Shown: positions 52,324 to 61,893, numbered from the stretch's first letter. The stretch: 64,000 nt of DNA from M3007 sp046316495 (GCA_046316495.1 JBKDAM010000148.1:10903-74902), one strand, 5' to 3'. The notes: generated by a model from the sequence alone, not told the origin. Numbers and translations are program-made.

Positions 52324-54147
52324 ATGAGAAAAATCCTATTGTTGATTTCATATTGCATCTATAGCCTTGTTTTGGATGCTCAATCCTACGTAGAGATCGC
52401 ACAATCTGTATTCCCTTCACCGGTAAAGAATACCAACGGAGTGGCTGTTGCAGACTATGATCAGGATGGTGATTTAGATATCTTTTTTACCGGAATAAAA
52501 AACTTTGATTTGTTGGATAAGGATACTTGGAGCAGGCTATTCAGAAATGAGGGGGATGGGCATTTTGTTGAGACAACTGAGGAGGCAGGTTTTGGCATAC
52601 AATACGTAAATGAGGGGCTGAAAGCTGCTCGGGGAGAAAAAATGGGTGCTTCGTGGGGAGATTATGATAATGATGGGTATCCTGACTTGTTTTTGGCAAA
52701 TAGTAGGGAGAATCAGCTTTACCACAACAATAAGGATGGAACTTTTACAGATGTCACTGGAGTTGCGGGAGTTGCTGGCTGTAATACATGTTACTCTTCT
52801 ACAGGACTTTGGTGGGATCATGATCGAGATGGAGATCTAGATTTGCTGGTCAGCAATCTTAATACTAGAAATGTGATGTACGAGAATAAAGGAGATGGCA
52901 CCTTTCAAGATGTGACGGAGCTAACTGGCTTGGGCGGAGGGCCAACCATCACTTGGTCAAGTGTAGCAATTGATGCAGGGAAGGATGGTTTTTTAGATCT
53001 TCTTCAGGTGAATGATACTCAGGCGAAAGAGTTTTTTGAAAATAGAACAGGACAACGATATAACGAGGCCGCCCTTGCCTACCGTCTAGACAATAAGGGG
53101 GCTGGTATGGGAGTTGCTGTTGGCGACTGCAACAATGATGGGTTATTTGACCTTTACATTACAAATATATTCAATCACCTTCCGAATCCTTTATTTGTTG
53201 ACAACGGGAACCGAAGATACACCGATAAGGCTGCGCAGTTCGGTGTTCAAAATACTGGCTGGGGTTGGGGAGTATCTTTTTTGGATGCAGATCACGATGG
53301 GGATGAGGACTTAGTGGCTGTAAATGGTCCGATTGACAAGCTGTACGACGTTGTACAGCCGGATGAGCCGAATGTATTTTTTCAAAATAGATTAATGGAT
53401 GAAGGAGAGCCAGGTTTTCGAACAGTTTCATCGGAAGTGGGATTTGATGGTTTCGCAAAGGGCAAAGGGCTAGAGGTTTTTGATTATGATCAAGACGGTG
53501 ATTTAGACTTAGTGGTTGCAAACATGGAAGATGCTGCTTATTTCTATAAGAGCGAGACGATGATGATGGGGCAAGAAAAACGAAATTGGATTCAAATTAA
53601 GCTTCAAGGAGTGGAGTCTAACCGAGATGGATTTGGCACCACCGTACAATGTAGAGTGGGTAACCAATGGTATCATCGGTATCACCATGGTGCAGCGGTC
53701 TTTGGTCAAAGCATAAAACCTGTTCATTTTGGATTATCTAAAGCTGATACGATAGATGAAATACGTTTTATTTGGCCGTCTGGGAGGGCTGAGGCGATTT
53801 TTAGGGTTCCAAGTAACCAGTTGCTTACCTTCCGTGAGGGAGGAGGTATTCTAATTGAAAATATATCGGGAGGAAATTCGGGCGGATTTTCATTCACGAA
53901 GCATTCGGTATCCCCGAATCCTACTTCGAGTTCTTCTATTCTAACTTTTCGAGTGGGTAAGAATGGAGCATTAACGCTTAGAGTCTTTTCCAGCTTGGGC
54001 ATTGAGGTGTTTCAAACAACCAGTTTTCCAGACGTGAACGGCAATGTACTTATTGAGTGGGTGCCAGGAAGTATTCCATTTGGCACCTATTATTACATTG
54101 CGACTTGGGGAGAACAGGTTTTTTCGGGCCCCATTCTTTATCGATAA
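52324..54147 (+). CDS. Secreted FG-GAP/VCBS repeat protein with ASPIC/UnbV and T9SS domains
   Basis: A 607-residue exported protein (signal ends VLDAQ). At least six calcium-loop repeats are visible, for example DYDQDGDLDIFFTG, DYDNDGYPDLFLAN, DHDRDGDLDLLVSN and DADHDGDEDLVAVN, predicting a beta-propeller (about 30-420). An ASPIC/UnbV domain (GFGTTVQCRV, HFGLSKADTIDEIRFIWPSG) and a C-terminal type A sorting domain (SVSPNPTSSSSILTF onward) follow. The likely role is an extracellular binding scaffold, but the ligand is unknown. The start is the ATG at 52324. An earlier ATG at 52276 lacks a signal peptide. Confidence 0.85.
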   Translation: MRKILLLISYCIYSLVLDAQSYVEIAQSVFPSPVKNTNGVAVADYDQDGDLDIFFTGIKNFDLLDKDTWSRLFRNEGDGHFVETTEEAGFGIQYVNEGLKAARGEKMGASWGDYDNDGYPDLFLANSRENQLYHNNKDGTFTDVTGVAGVAGCNTCYSSTGLWWDHDRDGDLDLLVSNLNTRNVMYENKGDGTFQDVTELTGLGGGPTITWSSVAIDAGKDGFLDLLQVNDTQAKEFFENRTGQRYNEAALAYRLDNKGAGMGVAVGDCNNDGLFDLYITNIFNHLPNPLFVDNGNRRYTDKAAQFGVQNTGWGWGVSFLDADHDGDEDLVAVNGPIDKLYDVVQPDEPNVFFQNRLMDEGEPGFRTVSSEVGFDGFAKGKGLEVFDYDQDGDLDLVVANMEDAAYFYKSETMMMGQEKRNWIQIKLQGVESNRDGFGTTVQCRVGNQWYHRYHHGAAVFGQSIKPVHFGLSKADTIDEIRFIWPSGRAEAIFRVPSNQLLTFREGGGILIENISGGNSGGFSFTKHSVSPNPTSSSSILTFRVGKNGALTLRVFSSLGIEVFQTTSFPDVNGNVLIEWVPGSIPFGTYYYIATWGEQVFSGPILYR

Positions 54148-54166
54148 TTGGAATGTTTATTGAAAT

Positions 54167-56341
54167 ATGAAAAAGGTATTTACTTTTCTGATAATTTTCA
54201 ATTGTTTTTTGGCAAATCTTGCTTTGGCGCAGAGGTCAGTAGCTCGGTTATGGAATGAGCAGGTTATTCATGCAATCAGTAATGATTTAGCTCGTCCGGT
54301 TGTGCATGCACGAAATTTGTTCCACACCTCTATAGCGATGTATGATGCCTGGGCCGTTTACGATCCGGTGGCAGAGACCTATTTGCTTGGGAAAACGGTT
54401 CATGGATTTCAGTGTGATTATCGTGCGGTGCCGACCCCGGATGATATTTTATCTGCACAGGAAGAGGCGATCAGCTTTGCTGTGTACAGATTAATACTGC
54501 ATCGATTTTCAGGTTCTCCTGGAGCGGTGGAAATAAGGGCGTCCGTAAATGCGCTGATGGACTCACTAGGGTACAATCGATTTAACCGTTCTACCAATTA
54601 TAAGTGTGGTCCAGCGGAGATGGGGAATTACATTGCTGCTCAAATAATTGATTTTGGTTTTCTGGATGGTTCCAATGAAAGAGGAGGTTACCGTAATCAA
54701 TTTTACGAGCCAGTTAATTCGCCCTTACAACCCGAGTTGTCTGGGAATATTGAGATGAGTGATATCAATCGATGGCAACCACTTATGTTCAATCAGTTTA
54801 TTGATCAAAGTGGAAATATTTTTAACAATATCGTTCCGTCTTTTTTGGGGGCAGAATGGGGCTCAGTGCATCCTTTTGCAATGCGGCCAGAGGATGCAGA
54901 GTCATTAACAAGAGACGGGTTGTCATTCACTGTATATAACAATCCGGGCCCACCTGCCTGGCTTGATACCAGTTCAACTGGTAATTCTTCAGATGCTTTT
55001 AAGTGGAATTTTTCACTAGTAAGTATTTGGGGGGGCTTGTTGAAATCAGCCGATACTATGATGATAGATATATCACCGGGCTCCATTGGAAACAATATGA
55101 GTTATCCAGAAACTTATGAAGCTTATCAAGACTTTTATAATTTATTTGAAGGAGGAGATTATAGTCAGGGGCACAGCATTAACCCCAAAACTGGGGCGCC
55201 TTATTCCGAACAGCTAGTTCCACGAGGAGATTACTACCGAGTATTAGCTGAATTTTGGGCAGATGGCCCTGATTCTGAGACGCCTCCTGGTCATTGGTTT
55301 TCAATATTAAACTACGTAAGTGATCAACCGGGATTTGAGAAGCGAATTCTCGGAGAAGGTCCTTTATGTACTCCATTGGAGTGGGATGTGAAGGCTTATT
55401 TTGCTTTGGGTGGTGCCATGCATGACGCTGCGATTACGGCATGGAGTATTAAAGGGTATTATGACAGTAGTCGCCCTGTATCTGTTATAAGGAAAATGGC
55501 AGAGTTTGGTCAGTGCAGCGATCCTACTCTACTAAATTATCATCCTGCCGGGTTACCGCTTATTCCTGGTTATATTGAGCAAATTAAGGAAGATGATCCA
55601 CTTAGGGGTGTCAGCGGGCAACATATTGGAGAGATAAAAATAAACACTTGGCGGGGGCCAAACTTTATTGATGATCCTGCTGAAGATGCTGCTGGCACAG
55701 GATGGATTAGGGCAGCGAATTGGTGGCCCTATCAACGTCCTACATTTGTTTCTCCTCCTTTTGCGGGGTATATTTCCGGGCACTCTACATTTAGCCGTGC
55801 AGGGGCGGAGGTATTGTCAGGAATAACAGGTGACCCTTATTTTCCCAATGGGATGGGTACGTTTTTTTGCCCTAAAAACCAATATTTAGTTTTTGAGGAA
55901 GGTCCAAGTCGGGATATTACATTGCAATGGGCCACCTATGTTGATGCGGCTGACCAGTGTAGTTTGTCTAGAATTTTTGGAGGCATTCATCCGCCGATGG
56001 ATGATATTCCTGGTAGGCTTATAGGAAAGAAAATTGGAGAGGCGGCACTGGAGTATGCTACCTCATTTTTCACTGGAGGTGGAGAGCAGGATACCATTTA
56101 TGAAAGTAAGGTATTTCCTAATCCTACTGATTGTGTAATGCAAGTGGAGGTACCGGCTCAAGAATATGTAGGTATTGATCTTTACAGCACGGACGGGCGA
56201 GTAGTTCTGTCCAGGAGGTTACTTTTAAAGGAGGGCAAAGGCATTCTTGACTTATCCGTTGTTGCTAGTGGATTGTATTTCATGATTACTCGCGATGGGT
56301 CAGGGCGCGAACTTTTTTCTGAACGAATCATTAAGTACTAG
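54167..56341 (+). CDS. Secreted vanadium-dependent haloperoxidase-like (PAP2-fold) protein
   Basis: A 724-residue exported protein (signal ends LALAQ). The helical N-terminal half begins ARLWNEQVIHAISNDLARPVVHARNLFH in parts, as in bacterial vanadium haloperoxidase homologues. The active-site blocks are GYISGHSTFSRAG, with the vanadate/phosphate His, and SRIFGGIHPPMDDIPGR with a second His. A C-terminal T9SS sorting domain (VFPNPTDCVMQVEV onward) is present. It could oxidise halides or act as a phosphatase, since the fold serves both and the sequence does not decide. It is 19 bp after the FG-GAP gene, so the two are co-transcribed. Confidence 0.85.
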   Translation: MKKVFTFLIIFNCFLANLALAQRSVARLWNEQVIHAISNDLARPVVHARNLFHTSIAMYDAWAVYDPVAETYLLGKTVHGFQCDYRAVPTPDDILSAQEEAISFAVYRLILHRFSGSPGAVEIRASVNALMDSLGYNRFNRSTNYKCGPAEMGNYIAAQIIDFGFLDGSNERGGYRNQFYEPVNSPLQPELSGNIEMSDINRWQPLMFNQFIDQSGNIFNNIVPSFLGAEWGSVHPFAMRPEDAESLTRDGLSFTVYNNPGPPAWLDTSSTGNSSDAFKWNFSLVSIWGGLLKSADTMMIDISPGSIGNNMSYPETYEAYQDFYNLFEGGDYSQGHSINPKTGAPYSEQLVPRGDYYRVLAEFWADGPDSETPPGHWFSILNYVSDQPGFEKRILGEGPLCTPLEWDVKAYFALGGAMHDAAITAWSIKGYYDSSRPVSVIRKMAEFGQCSDPTLLNYHPAGLPLIPGYIEQIKEDDPLRGVSGQHIGEIKINTWRGPNFIDDPAEDAAGTGWIRAANWWPYQRPTFVSPPFAGYISGHSTFSRAGAEVLSGITGDPYFPNGMGTFFCPKNQYLVFEEGPSRDITLQWATYVDAADQCSLSRIFGGIHPPMDDIPGRLIGKKIGEAALEYATSFFTGGGEQDTIYESKVFPNPTDCVMQVEVPAQEYVGIDLYSTDGRVVLSRRLLLKEGKGILDLSVVASGLYFMITRDGSGRELFSERIIKY

Positions 56342-56390
56342 CCAGCTTATTGGAAATTGGTCGGTTTAGGAAAATGATGCATGGTATTTT

Positions 56391-56795
56391 CTATTCCTTA
56401 TCAAATCGCAACTCCTTTATCACCATGGTACCACTATTCGCTTTAAGGTAAATATAAACGCGAAAGCTTCCGGTGGCTGCGGAGAGATTGCCAATGCAGT
56501 ATTGATCATTGCTTCCTCGGCTTGTACCGTTATGGACAGCATTAAACGATTTGGGCTTGTTACTATTAAAAAATGCTTGAATCGCTTCTGTTGCTTGTAC
56601 TTTAGAATACGATTTTTCCTTGTCAAGGATAGAGACATCCAGGTTTTGATCGAAATAAGAGGACAGAGTCGACACGTCCCCAACACTGATTGCTTTAGTG
56701 ATTATATCAAGTGTTTGACCGCCGGAGACCTGTGCTTGGACTGCTGCTGGTATAAAAAACAGGAAAATAAAAAGGTACTTCATAAACTTGTTCAT
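56391..56795 (-). CDS. DUF4783-type exported protein
   Basis: A 134-residue protein with a signal peptide (about 1-21, ending AVQAQ) and an NTF2/SnoaL-like fold pattern (ITKAISVGDVSTLSSYFDQNLDVSIL). It corresponds to the DUF4783 family of Bacteroidota, whose function is unknown. It is convergent with the haloperoxidase gene, and has its own minus-strand promoter box at 56828-56835. Confidence 0.82.
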   Translation of the reverse strand: MNKFMKYLFIFLFFIPAAVQAQVSGGQTLDIITKAISVGDVSTLSSYFDQNLDVSILDKEKSYSKVQATEAIQAFFNSNKPKSFNAVHNGTSRGSNDQYCIGNLSAATGSFRVYIYLKANSGTMVIKELRFDKE

Positions 56796-56827
56796 TATTA
56801 GTACATTTGACAGGACAATATTAGTGC

Positions 56828-56835
56828 CAAAAGTA
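56828..56835 (-). promoter_or_regulatory. -7 box (TACTTTTG on minus strand) for the DUF4783 gene
   Basis: On the minus strand TACTTTTG matches TAnnTTTG exactly and lies 32 bp upstream of the start codon at 56795. Confidence 0.45.
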
Positions 56836-56995
56836 ACTACTAAACCTTTTTTAGGGGCGGGATATTGTGAATGGGTCGTTAAGAATAGTAGTAATTGTTG
56901 TTAATAGAACAGGATATAAGGCGCCCCAATTTTCACTGGCAATAAAAAAATGAAAAGTTTTTTTAAAAAAAAGCAGGAGGGATAATAAATTTGAT

Positions 56996-57003
56996 TACCT
57001 TTG
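56996..57003 (+). promoter_or_regulatory. -7 box (TACCTTTG) for tRNA-Leu
   Basis: TACCTTTG is an exact consensus -7 box 10 bp before the tRNA 5' end, the ideal spacing for a transcript starting at or just before the mature tRNA. The same octamer precedes the SRP RNA at 62655. Confidence 0.65.
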
Positions 57004-57013
57004 CGGTCCTTTT

Positions 57014-57095
57014 GCGGGCGTGGCGAAATTGGTAGACGTACCAGACTTAGGATCTGGCGCCGTGAGGCATGGGGGTTCGAGTCCCTCCGCCCGCA
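57014..57095 (+). tRNA. tRNA-Leu (anticodon TAG)
   Basis: The cloverleaf closes with GCGGGCG (57014-57020) and CGCCCGC (57088-57094), discriminator A at 57095. The anticodon stem is CCAGA/TCTGG with loop CTTAGGA, giving anticodon TAG. A long variable arm (GCC-GTGA-GGC) marks a class II leucine tRNA, and the T arm has loop TTCGAGT. The 3' CCA is not encoded. The gene lies directly upstream of tig. Confidence 0.97.
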
Positions 57096-57120
57096 CATTC
57101 AACTTGAAATAAGCATAAAG

Positions 57121-58515
57121 ATGCCCACCTTCTCTCGTCTAGACCTCGATCAGACCCATTTCAATCTTACCATCACAATTCCCAAGGAAGAAATAAAGCC
57201 AAAAGTTGATTCCGATTTAAAACGTTTTAAGCAGCGAGCAGCCATCAAAGGCTTCCGTCCGGGTCATGCCCCGGCGCATTACGTTAAATCGCTTTACGGG
57301 GCCTCTATATTTTATGATGCTTTTACAAAGTTGGTTTCAGATCATCTTTATGGTTATTTATCTGATAACAACCTGATGGTGTTAGGGCAACCGTTGCCAT
57401 TGGAGAATCAGCAGAAGTACACTTTTAACATTGATCAACCGGAGCCTGAATACTCCATAACTTATGAAGTTGGGCATGTGCCAGACTTTGAGTTGCAAGG
57501 TTTGGATAAGCATCAACAGTATGATTTGCTAGAGATTTCTGATCTAAATACACTTGCCGAGAAGGACTTTGTTAGCTTGCGTGAGAAAGTTGGAAAGCCC
57601 GTTTCAGTTGAAGGTGATATTCAGACTAGAGATATTCTAAAGGTAAAGTCTGTTGAGCTTGAAGGTTCTGCGGCTAAAGAAGGCGGTTGGGAGACCACTA
57701 TCACTATTTTTGTGGATTCTATCGTAGACTCAGAGCTTAAGCAGCATGTATTGGCCCTTAAGAAGGGAGATTCTTTCCGCTTCAATGTCAATCAGTTGGA
57801 GGATGGCCGCAATGGAACATTTATTAGGAAATATATATTAAACTTGCCAGAAGACGACGAAAGAGAGGTGGGTGATGAGTTTGAGGGCGTTATCGAAGAT
57901 GTTTCTCGACTGACGCCTGCTGATGTAACTCCGGAGTTCCTGTCTACTAATTTTGGTGAGAATATTACCACCGAGGAAGAGGCCTTAAAGGAAATTGAGA
58001 AAGCAACTGCAATGTACTACAAGTCTAGAGCGGAGGCGTTAGTAATGCGTCAGATCCAGGATCGCTTGATTGAGATGAATCAGTTTGCTTTGCCAGAGGC
58101 TTTTTTAAAGCGTTGGTTAGTGATGGATGGTACATTTGCACCGGGTACTGAGGACGAGCGTTTTCCATCATTTGCCGTGAGCCTACGTTGGTCAATTCTG
58201 CGAGATCGCCTCGTCAAAATGTTTGATGTAACAGTTAGCAAGGAGGAAATAGAGCGTGAATTCATTTCAACTCTGAACGGATATTTCCGTGGACAATTTC
58301 CACCGGAGATGATGATGGGTTTTGTGGATCGGATGATGAAAGATAAAAAAGAGGTAGAACGTGTTACGAATACCATTGAGTATGAAAAAATTTTCAGGGC
58401 GGCGCTGGATTTGGTTACGTTAAATCCCAAAACAGTTAGTTCAACCGAGTTTCACGCTATTTTTGATGCGGCCCGAGAGGAGGTAGAGGCTGAGAACGCT
58501 TCCCAAGCTGGTTAG
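57121..58515 (+). CDS. tig: Trigger factor (ribosome-associated chaperone/PPIase)
   Basis: A 464-residue trigger factor, somewhat divergent as is usual in Bacteroidota. The N-terminal ribosome-binding domain (about 1-115) has the FRPGHAPAHYVKSLYG region, equivalent to the GFRxGxxP ribosome-docking loop. A reduced middle PPIase-like domain (about 150-250) follows, then the helical C-terminal chaperone domain. The frame is open upstream through the tRNA, which cannot be translated, so the start is the ATG at 57121 (MPTFSRLDLDQTHF). It precedes clpP and clpX, the classic tig-clpP-clpX order. Confidence 0.92.
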   Translation: MPTFSRLDLDQTHFNLTITIPKEEIKPKVDSDLKRFKQRAAIKGFRPGHAPAHYVKSLYGASIFYDAFTKLVSDHLYGYLSDNNLMVLGQPLPLENQQKYTFNIDQPEPEYSITYEVGHVPDFELQGLDKHQQYDLLEISDLNTLAEKDFVSLREKVGKPVSVEGDIQTRDILKVKSVELEGSAAKEGGWETTITIFVDSIVDSELKQHVLALKKGDSFRFNVNQLEDGRNGTFIRKYILNLPEDDEREVGDEFEGVIEDVSRLTPADVTPEFLSTNFGENITTEEEALKEIEKATAMYYKSRAEALVMRQIQDRLIEMNQFALPEAFLKRWLVMDGTFAPGTEDERFPSFAVSLRWSILRDRLVKMFDVTVSKEEIEREFISTLNGYFRGQFPPEMMMGFVDRMMKDKKEVERVTNTIEYEKIFRAALDLVTLNPKTVSSTEFHAIFDAAREEVEAENASQAG

Positions 58516-58695
58516 TCTTATTTAGTCTAGCTGGACGAGGTGTTTGGAGTCTGAAAGGCATTGTTGATCTTAAATTATGCTTTTTGGGGAGGGATCAATA
58601 ATCGTTTTGGGTATTCTTTTGTTGTATATTGTTGAATAGCTTGGGGGCAAATTGCCTTTCTTCTGATGTTCAACTTTAAAATATATCTAAACACC

Positions 58696-59400
58696 ATGTT
58701 TGACAAAAATGAATTTAGAAAGTATGCGGTTCGCCACTTAGGGATGAACAGTATGCACCTTGATCACTATATGCAGTCTAGTACGGCTGCCGTAGCACCC
58801 AATATTAAAGCATTCACTCCTGCAGTAATTGAAGAGCGTCAGTTGAACGCTGTACAAATGGATGTATTCAGCCGCCTCATGATGGATCGAATTATCTTTA
58901 TGGGGGTTCCGGTTAATGAGTATGTTGCAAACGTTGTTCAAGCGCAGCTATTGTTCCTTGAGTCTACGGATGCTAACAGGGATATACAGATGTTTATCAA
59001 TAGTCCTGGGGGATCGGTTATTGACGGCTTAGGTATTTACGATACCATGCAGTATGTTCGGCCGGATGTTGCAACTATTTGCACTGGGTTAGCTGCTTCT
59101 ATGGGTGCTGTTTTGTTAGCGGCGGGGGCAAAAGGGAAACGTTCTTGCCTGTTCCACAGCCATATTATGATTCACCAACCTTTGGGAGGTGCTCAAGGAC
59201 AGGTATCTGATATTGAGATTACTTACAAGCTCATTAAAAAAATGCAAAAGTCGCTGTACGATATCCTAGCGCATCACACTGGTCAGACATATGAAAAGAT
59301 AATGGAGGACTGTGATCGTGATAATTGGATGAGTGCAGAAGAGGCAAAAGCATACGGTTTGGTCGACGAGGTGTTAAGCCGGACGGAGCCAAGAAAGTAA
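58696..59400 (+). CDS. clpP: ATP-dependent Clp protease proteolytic subunit
   Basis: A 234-residue serine protease forming the barrel of ClpXP. The catalytic triad is S135 (AASMGAVLL), H160 (IMIHQPLGG) and D209, at the 25- and 49-residue spacing of E. coli ClpP. The N-terminus is extended by about 35 residues, common in this phylum. An alternative ATG at 58666 adds ten residues. The 180-bp gap from tig shows no clear promoter box. clpX follows after 16 bp. Confidence 0.96.
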   Translation: MFDKNEFRKYAVRHLGMNSMHLDHYMQSSTAAVAPNIKAFTPAVIEERQLNAVQMDVFSRLMMDRIIFMGVPVNEYVANVVQAQLLFLESTDANRDIQMFINSPGGSVIDGLGIYDTMQYVRPDVATICTGLAASMGAVLLAAGAKGKRSCLFHSHIMIHQPLGGAQGQVSDIEITYKLIKKMQKSLYDILAHHTGQTYEKIMEDCDRDNWMSAEEAKAYGLVDEVLSRTEPRK

Positions 59401-59416
59401 ACATGTTTTTCAGACA

Positions 59417-60703
59417 ATGAAAAAAGGGAAAACGACACCGCCGCATTGTTCTTTTTGCGGAGGCAGTGAGGAGGATGTTGATATCCTCATTTCGGGTCTG
59501 GAGGCTCAGATTTGTGATGCTTGCGCGGAGCGGGCAGTGGAGATGGTTGATCATCATTTGGGTCCTGAGCATAGGAGGCGGGAGAACTCCTCTTCTTCTC
59601 GTGGATCTAAGTCATTTTCAGGTAGTATCAATTTAGTTCCTCCTAGGGAGCTAAAGACGTTTCTAGATAAGTACATCATCGGCCAAGATGAGGCAAAAAA
59701 GGTTCTGTCGGTAGCTGTTTATAACCACTATAAGCGAATCAAACAGCGAGAGGCGGGAAAGAAGATCGACAGTGACGTTGAGATTGAAAAGTCCAATGTG
59801 CTTTTCGTCGGCCAGACTGGAACTGGAAAAACATTGATGGCTCGCACCATTGCTCGCACTCTAAATGTTCCATTCACCATAGTTGATGCAACAGTATTTA
59901 CGGAGGCTGGATATGTAGGAGAGGATATAGAAAGTATTTTAGCGCGTTTATTACAGGTATGCGATTACGATGTGGCAGCTGCTGAGCGGGGAATTGTTTA
60001 TATTGACGAGGTTGATAAAATTGCCCGTAAGCAGGATAACCCAAGCATTACTCGCGATGTTTCTGGCGAAGGGGTTCAGCAAGGGTTATTAAAAATGTTG
60101 GAAGGTGCTGAGCTGTTGGTACCTCCTCAAGGTGGCAGGAAGCACCCAGATCAGAAGATGCTGAAAGTAAACACCCAAAATATTCTCTTTATTTGTGGTG
60201 GAGCATTTGATGGTATTGAAAAAATCATTGCTCGTCGGGTAAATACCAGTGTAATTGGCTATAGTAATCAACAGGTTGAAAAAGTTGATCGTGAAAACTT
60301 GTTGCAGTATGTTACGCATCAAGACATAAAGACGTTCGGACTAATTCCAGAGTTGGTGGGTCGTTTGCCGGTTATTGTACACCTCGATCCGTTGGATGTG
60401 GAGACATTAAGTCGGATTTTAACGGAGCCTAAGAATGCGTTATTAAAGCAGTACCAAGCACTGTTTGCCATGGAGGATATCGAGTTGATTTTAACAGATG
60501 ACTGTGTTGCTTTTATTGCAGAGAAGGCACTTGAGTACAAATTAGGCGCCAGAGGGCTTCGCTCTTTATGTGAAGCCATTCTTACGGATGCAATGTATGA
60601 TCCTGCGCCGTATATGAAGAGCAAGCAGTTGGTGATTGATCAACAATATGCGATGGATAAACTTGATCGCTCGCGGCTTTCAAAGCTAAGTATTGCTGTT
60701 TAA
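59417..60703 (+). CDS. clpX: ATP-dependent Clp protease ATP-binding subunit
   Basis: A 428-residue AAA+ unfoldase that delivers substrates to ClpP. The zinc-binding domain has C11-x2-C14 and C33-x2-C36. The AAA+ core has Walker A GQTGTGKT, Walker B IVYIDEVDKIA and the GYVGEDIE pore loop. The RKHPDQ loop-like segment (GGRKHPDQKM) and the sensor 2 GARGLRS motif complete it. It lies 16 bp after clpP. Confidence 0.97.
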   Translation: MKKGKTTPPHCSFCGGSEEDVDILISGLEAQICDACAERAVEMVDHHLGPEHRRRENSSSSRGSKSFSGSINLVPPRELKTFLDKYIIGQDEAKKVLSVAVYNHYKRIKQREAGKKIDSDVEIEKSNVLFVGQTGTGKTLMARTIARTLNVPFTIVDATVFTEAGYVGEDIESILARLLQVCDYDVAAAERGIVYIDEVDKIARKQDNPSITRDVSGEGVQQGLLKMLEGAELLVPPQGGRKHPDQKMLKVNTQNILFICGGAFDGIEKIIARRVNTSVIGYSNQQVEKVDRENLLQYVTHQDIKTFGLIPELVGRLPVIVHLDPLDVETLSRILTEPKNALLKQYQALFAMEDIELILTDDCVAFIAEKALEYKLGARGLRSLCEAILTDAMYDPAPYMKSKQLVIDQQYAMDKLDRSRLSKLSIAV

Positions 60704-60814
60704 GGATAAAAAAAGAGTCTTTTGTAATTAAAGTTACTTAGGTTGTTTGATCTGCAACTAAATGCAAGGGCTCACTGTTTAAGTAAAACTAATTTCATAC
60801 AAATTAATAAAAAC

Positions 60815-61132
60815 ATGGCACTTCAAGTAACTGATGCCTCCTTTGAGAGTGAGGTACTTCAAAGCGATAAACTCACCGTTGTTGATTTTTGGGCAGAATG
60901 GTGTGGTCCCTGCAAAATGATGAATCCTGTATTGGATGAACTTTCTAAAGAATTGGAGGGGCGGGTTGTTATTGCCAAATTAAACGTAGATGAAAACCCG
61001 GAGATTCCGACCAATCTGATGATTCGGGGTATTCCTACCTTTGTAATGTTTAAAGGTGGAAAAGAAGTTGGTCGTATTGTAGGTGCGCAGTCTAAGCAGG
61101 CGATGCTTTCTAAGATTGAGGCATTGGTATAA
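60815..61132 (+). CDS. trxA: Thioredoxin
   Basis: A 105-residue cytoplasmic thioredoxin with VVDFWAEWCGPCKMMNPVLDEL (in parts; active site WCGPC) and the cis-Pro loop IRGIPTFVMFKGG. It reduces protein disulfides such as those in ribonucleotide reductase. The frame continues upstream to 60743, but MALQVTDASF is the family start. It ends in a hairpin terminator shared with the convergent ruvA gene. Confidence 0.96.
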   Translation: MALQVTDASFESEVLQSDKLTVVDFWAEWCGPCKMMNPVLDELSKELEGRVVIAKLNVDENPEIPTNLMIRGIPTFVMFKGGKEVGRIVGAQSKQAMLSKIEALV

Positions 61133-61156
61133 GCCTAGCACAATTTTGTAAGCAAG

Positions 61157-61190
61157 AGCCCAATACCCCATACTTTGGGATATTGGGCTT
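61157..61190. terminator. Bidirectional terminator between trxA and ruvA
   Basis: AGCCCAATACCCCA and TGGGATATTGGGCT pair over 13 of 14 positions with a short loop, in the 65-bp gap between the convergent trxA and ruvA stops. T- or A-rich flanks occur on both sides (TTAATTGTTT downstream on plus). Confidence 0.8.
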
Positions 61191-61197
61191 AATTGTT

Positions 61198-61794
61198 TTA
61201 GGCCATGTATTTTAATGCTGCTTTGATCATCTCCTCTACTCGCGCTGTTGTAGGTAGCTCTTTAGCAATTTGATTTAGGGCTTTTTGGACGGTAATACGA
61301 TTAAAGCCAAGTGCTATCAATGCAGTCAGTGCCTCCTCTCTAGTCGTGTTGTTTGCGGTAGCTCCGGGTAATAAAACGGGGCCGTCAGGAGCCTCTCTGG
61401 TCATCTTATCTTTCAAGTCTAGAATAATTTGTTTGGCCGCCTTAGGGCCTATTCCCTTGGCCCGTTGAAGAATATGTGCTTGCTCTCCAATAATTGCGGC
61501 ACGAATTTCATCAGCAGTCATAGAGGAGAGAAGTAGTTGGGCGGTAGATGGCCCAACCCCTGATACAGATATGAGGTGTACAAACATAGAACGTTCTACT
61601 TGGGTAGCGAAACCGAAAAGTGTATGGGCATCTTCTCGCACATTAAAGTGGGTGTAAAGAGTTGCCTTTTCCTTTCCTTGTAGCGCTGTATAGGTACTCA
61701 GAGGAATATGCAGGTGAAAGCCGATTCCATTGACCTCAAGTGTTAAAAATGCTGGTGTTAGGTGAGTAATTTCTCCTTTAAGGTATGCGTACAT
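61198..61794 (-). CDS. ruvA: Holliday junction DNA helicase subunit RuvA
   Basis: RuvA binds four-way junctions and loads the RuvB motor. The 198-residue length is typical. The OB-fold domain I (MYAYLKGEITHLTPAFLTLEVNG in parts, ending before LFGFATQVER), the helix-hairpin-helix motifs (LISVSGVGPSTAQLLLS and AKGIGPKAAKQIILDLKDKM) and the C-terminal UBA-like domain (ALTALIALGFNRITVQKAL) are all present. A minus-strand promoter box lies 99 bp upstream. ruvB and ruvC are not adjacent. Confidence 0.96.
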   Translation of the reverse strand: MYAYLKGEITHLTPAFLTLEVNGIGFHLHIPLSTYTALQGKEKATLYTHFNVREDAHTLFGFATQVERSMFVHLISVSGVGPSTAQLLLSSMTADEIRAAIIGEQAHILQRAKGIGPKAAKQIILDLKDKMTREAPDGPVLLPGATANNTTREEALTALIALGFNRITVQKALNQIAKELPTTARVEEMIKAALKYMA

Positions 61795-61893
61795 AATCTA
61801 AGCTAGTATTTAATTATCGGTCTTTAATTGGGGGGGCTGCTCGCGTTATTAATCGTATATAATCCAAGTGATTTTTTGGATAAATCCTTTATG

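Noticed and set aside
57001..57120. Upstream extension of trigger factor
   Set aside because: The frame stays open back to 57001 but covers the tRNA-Leu gene. Translation must start at the ATG at 57121, where the conserved protein begins.
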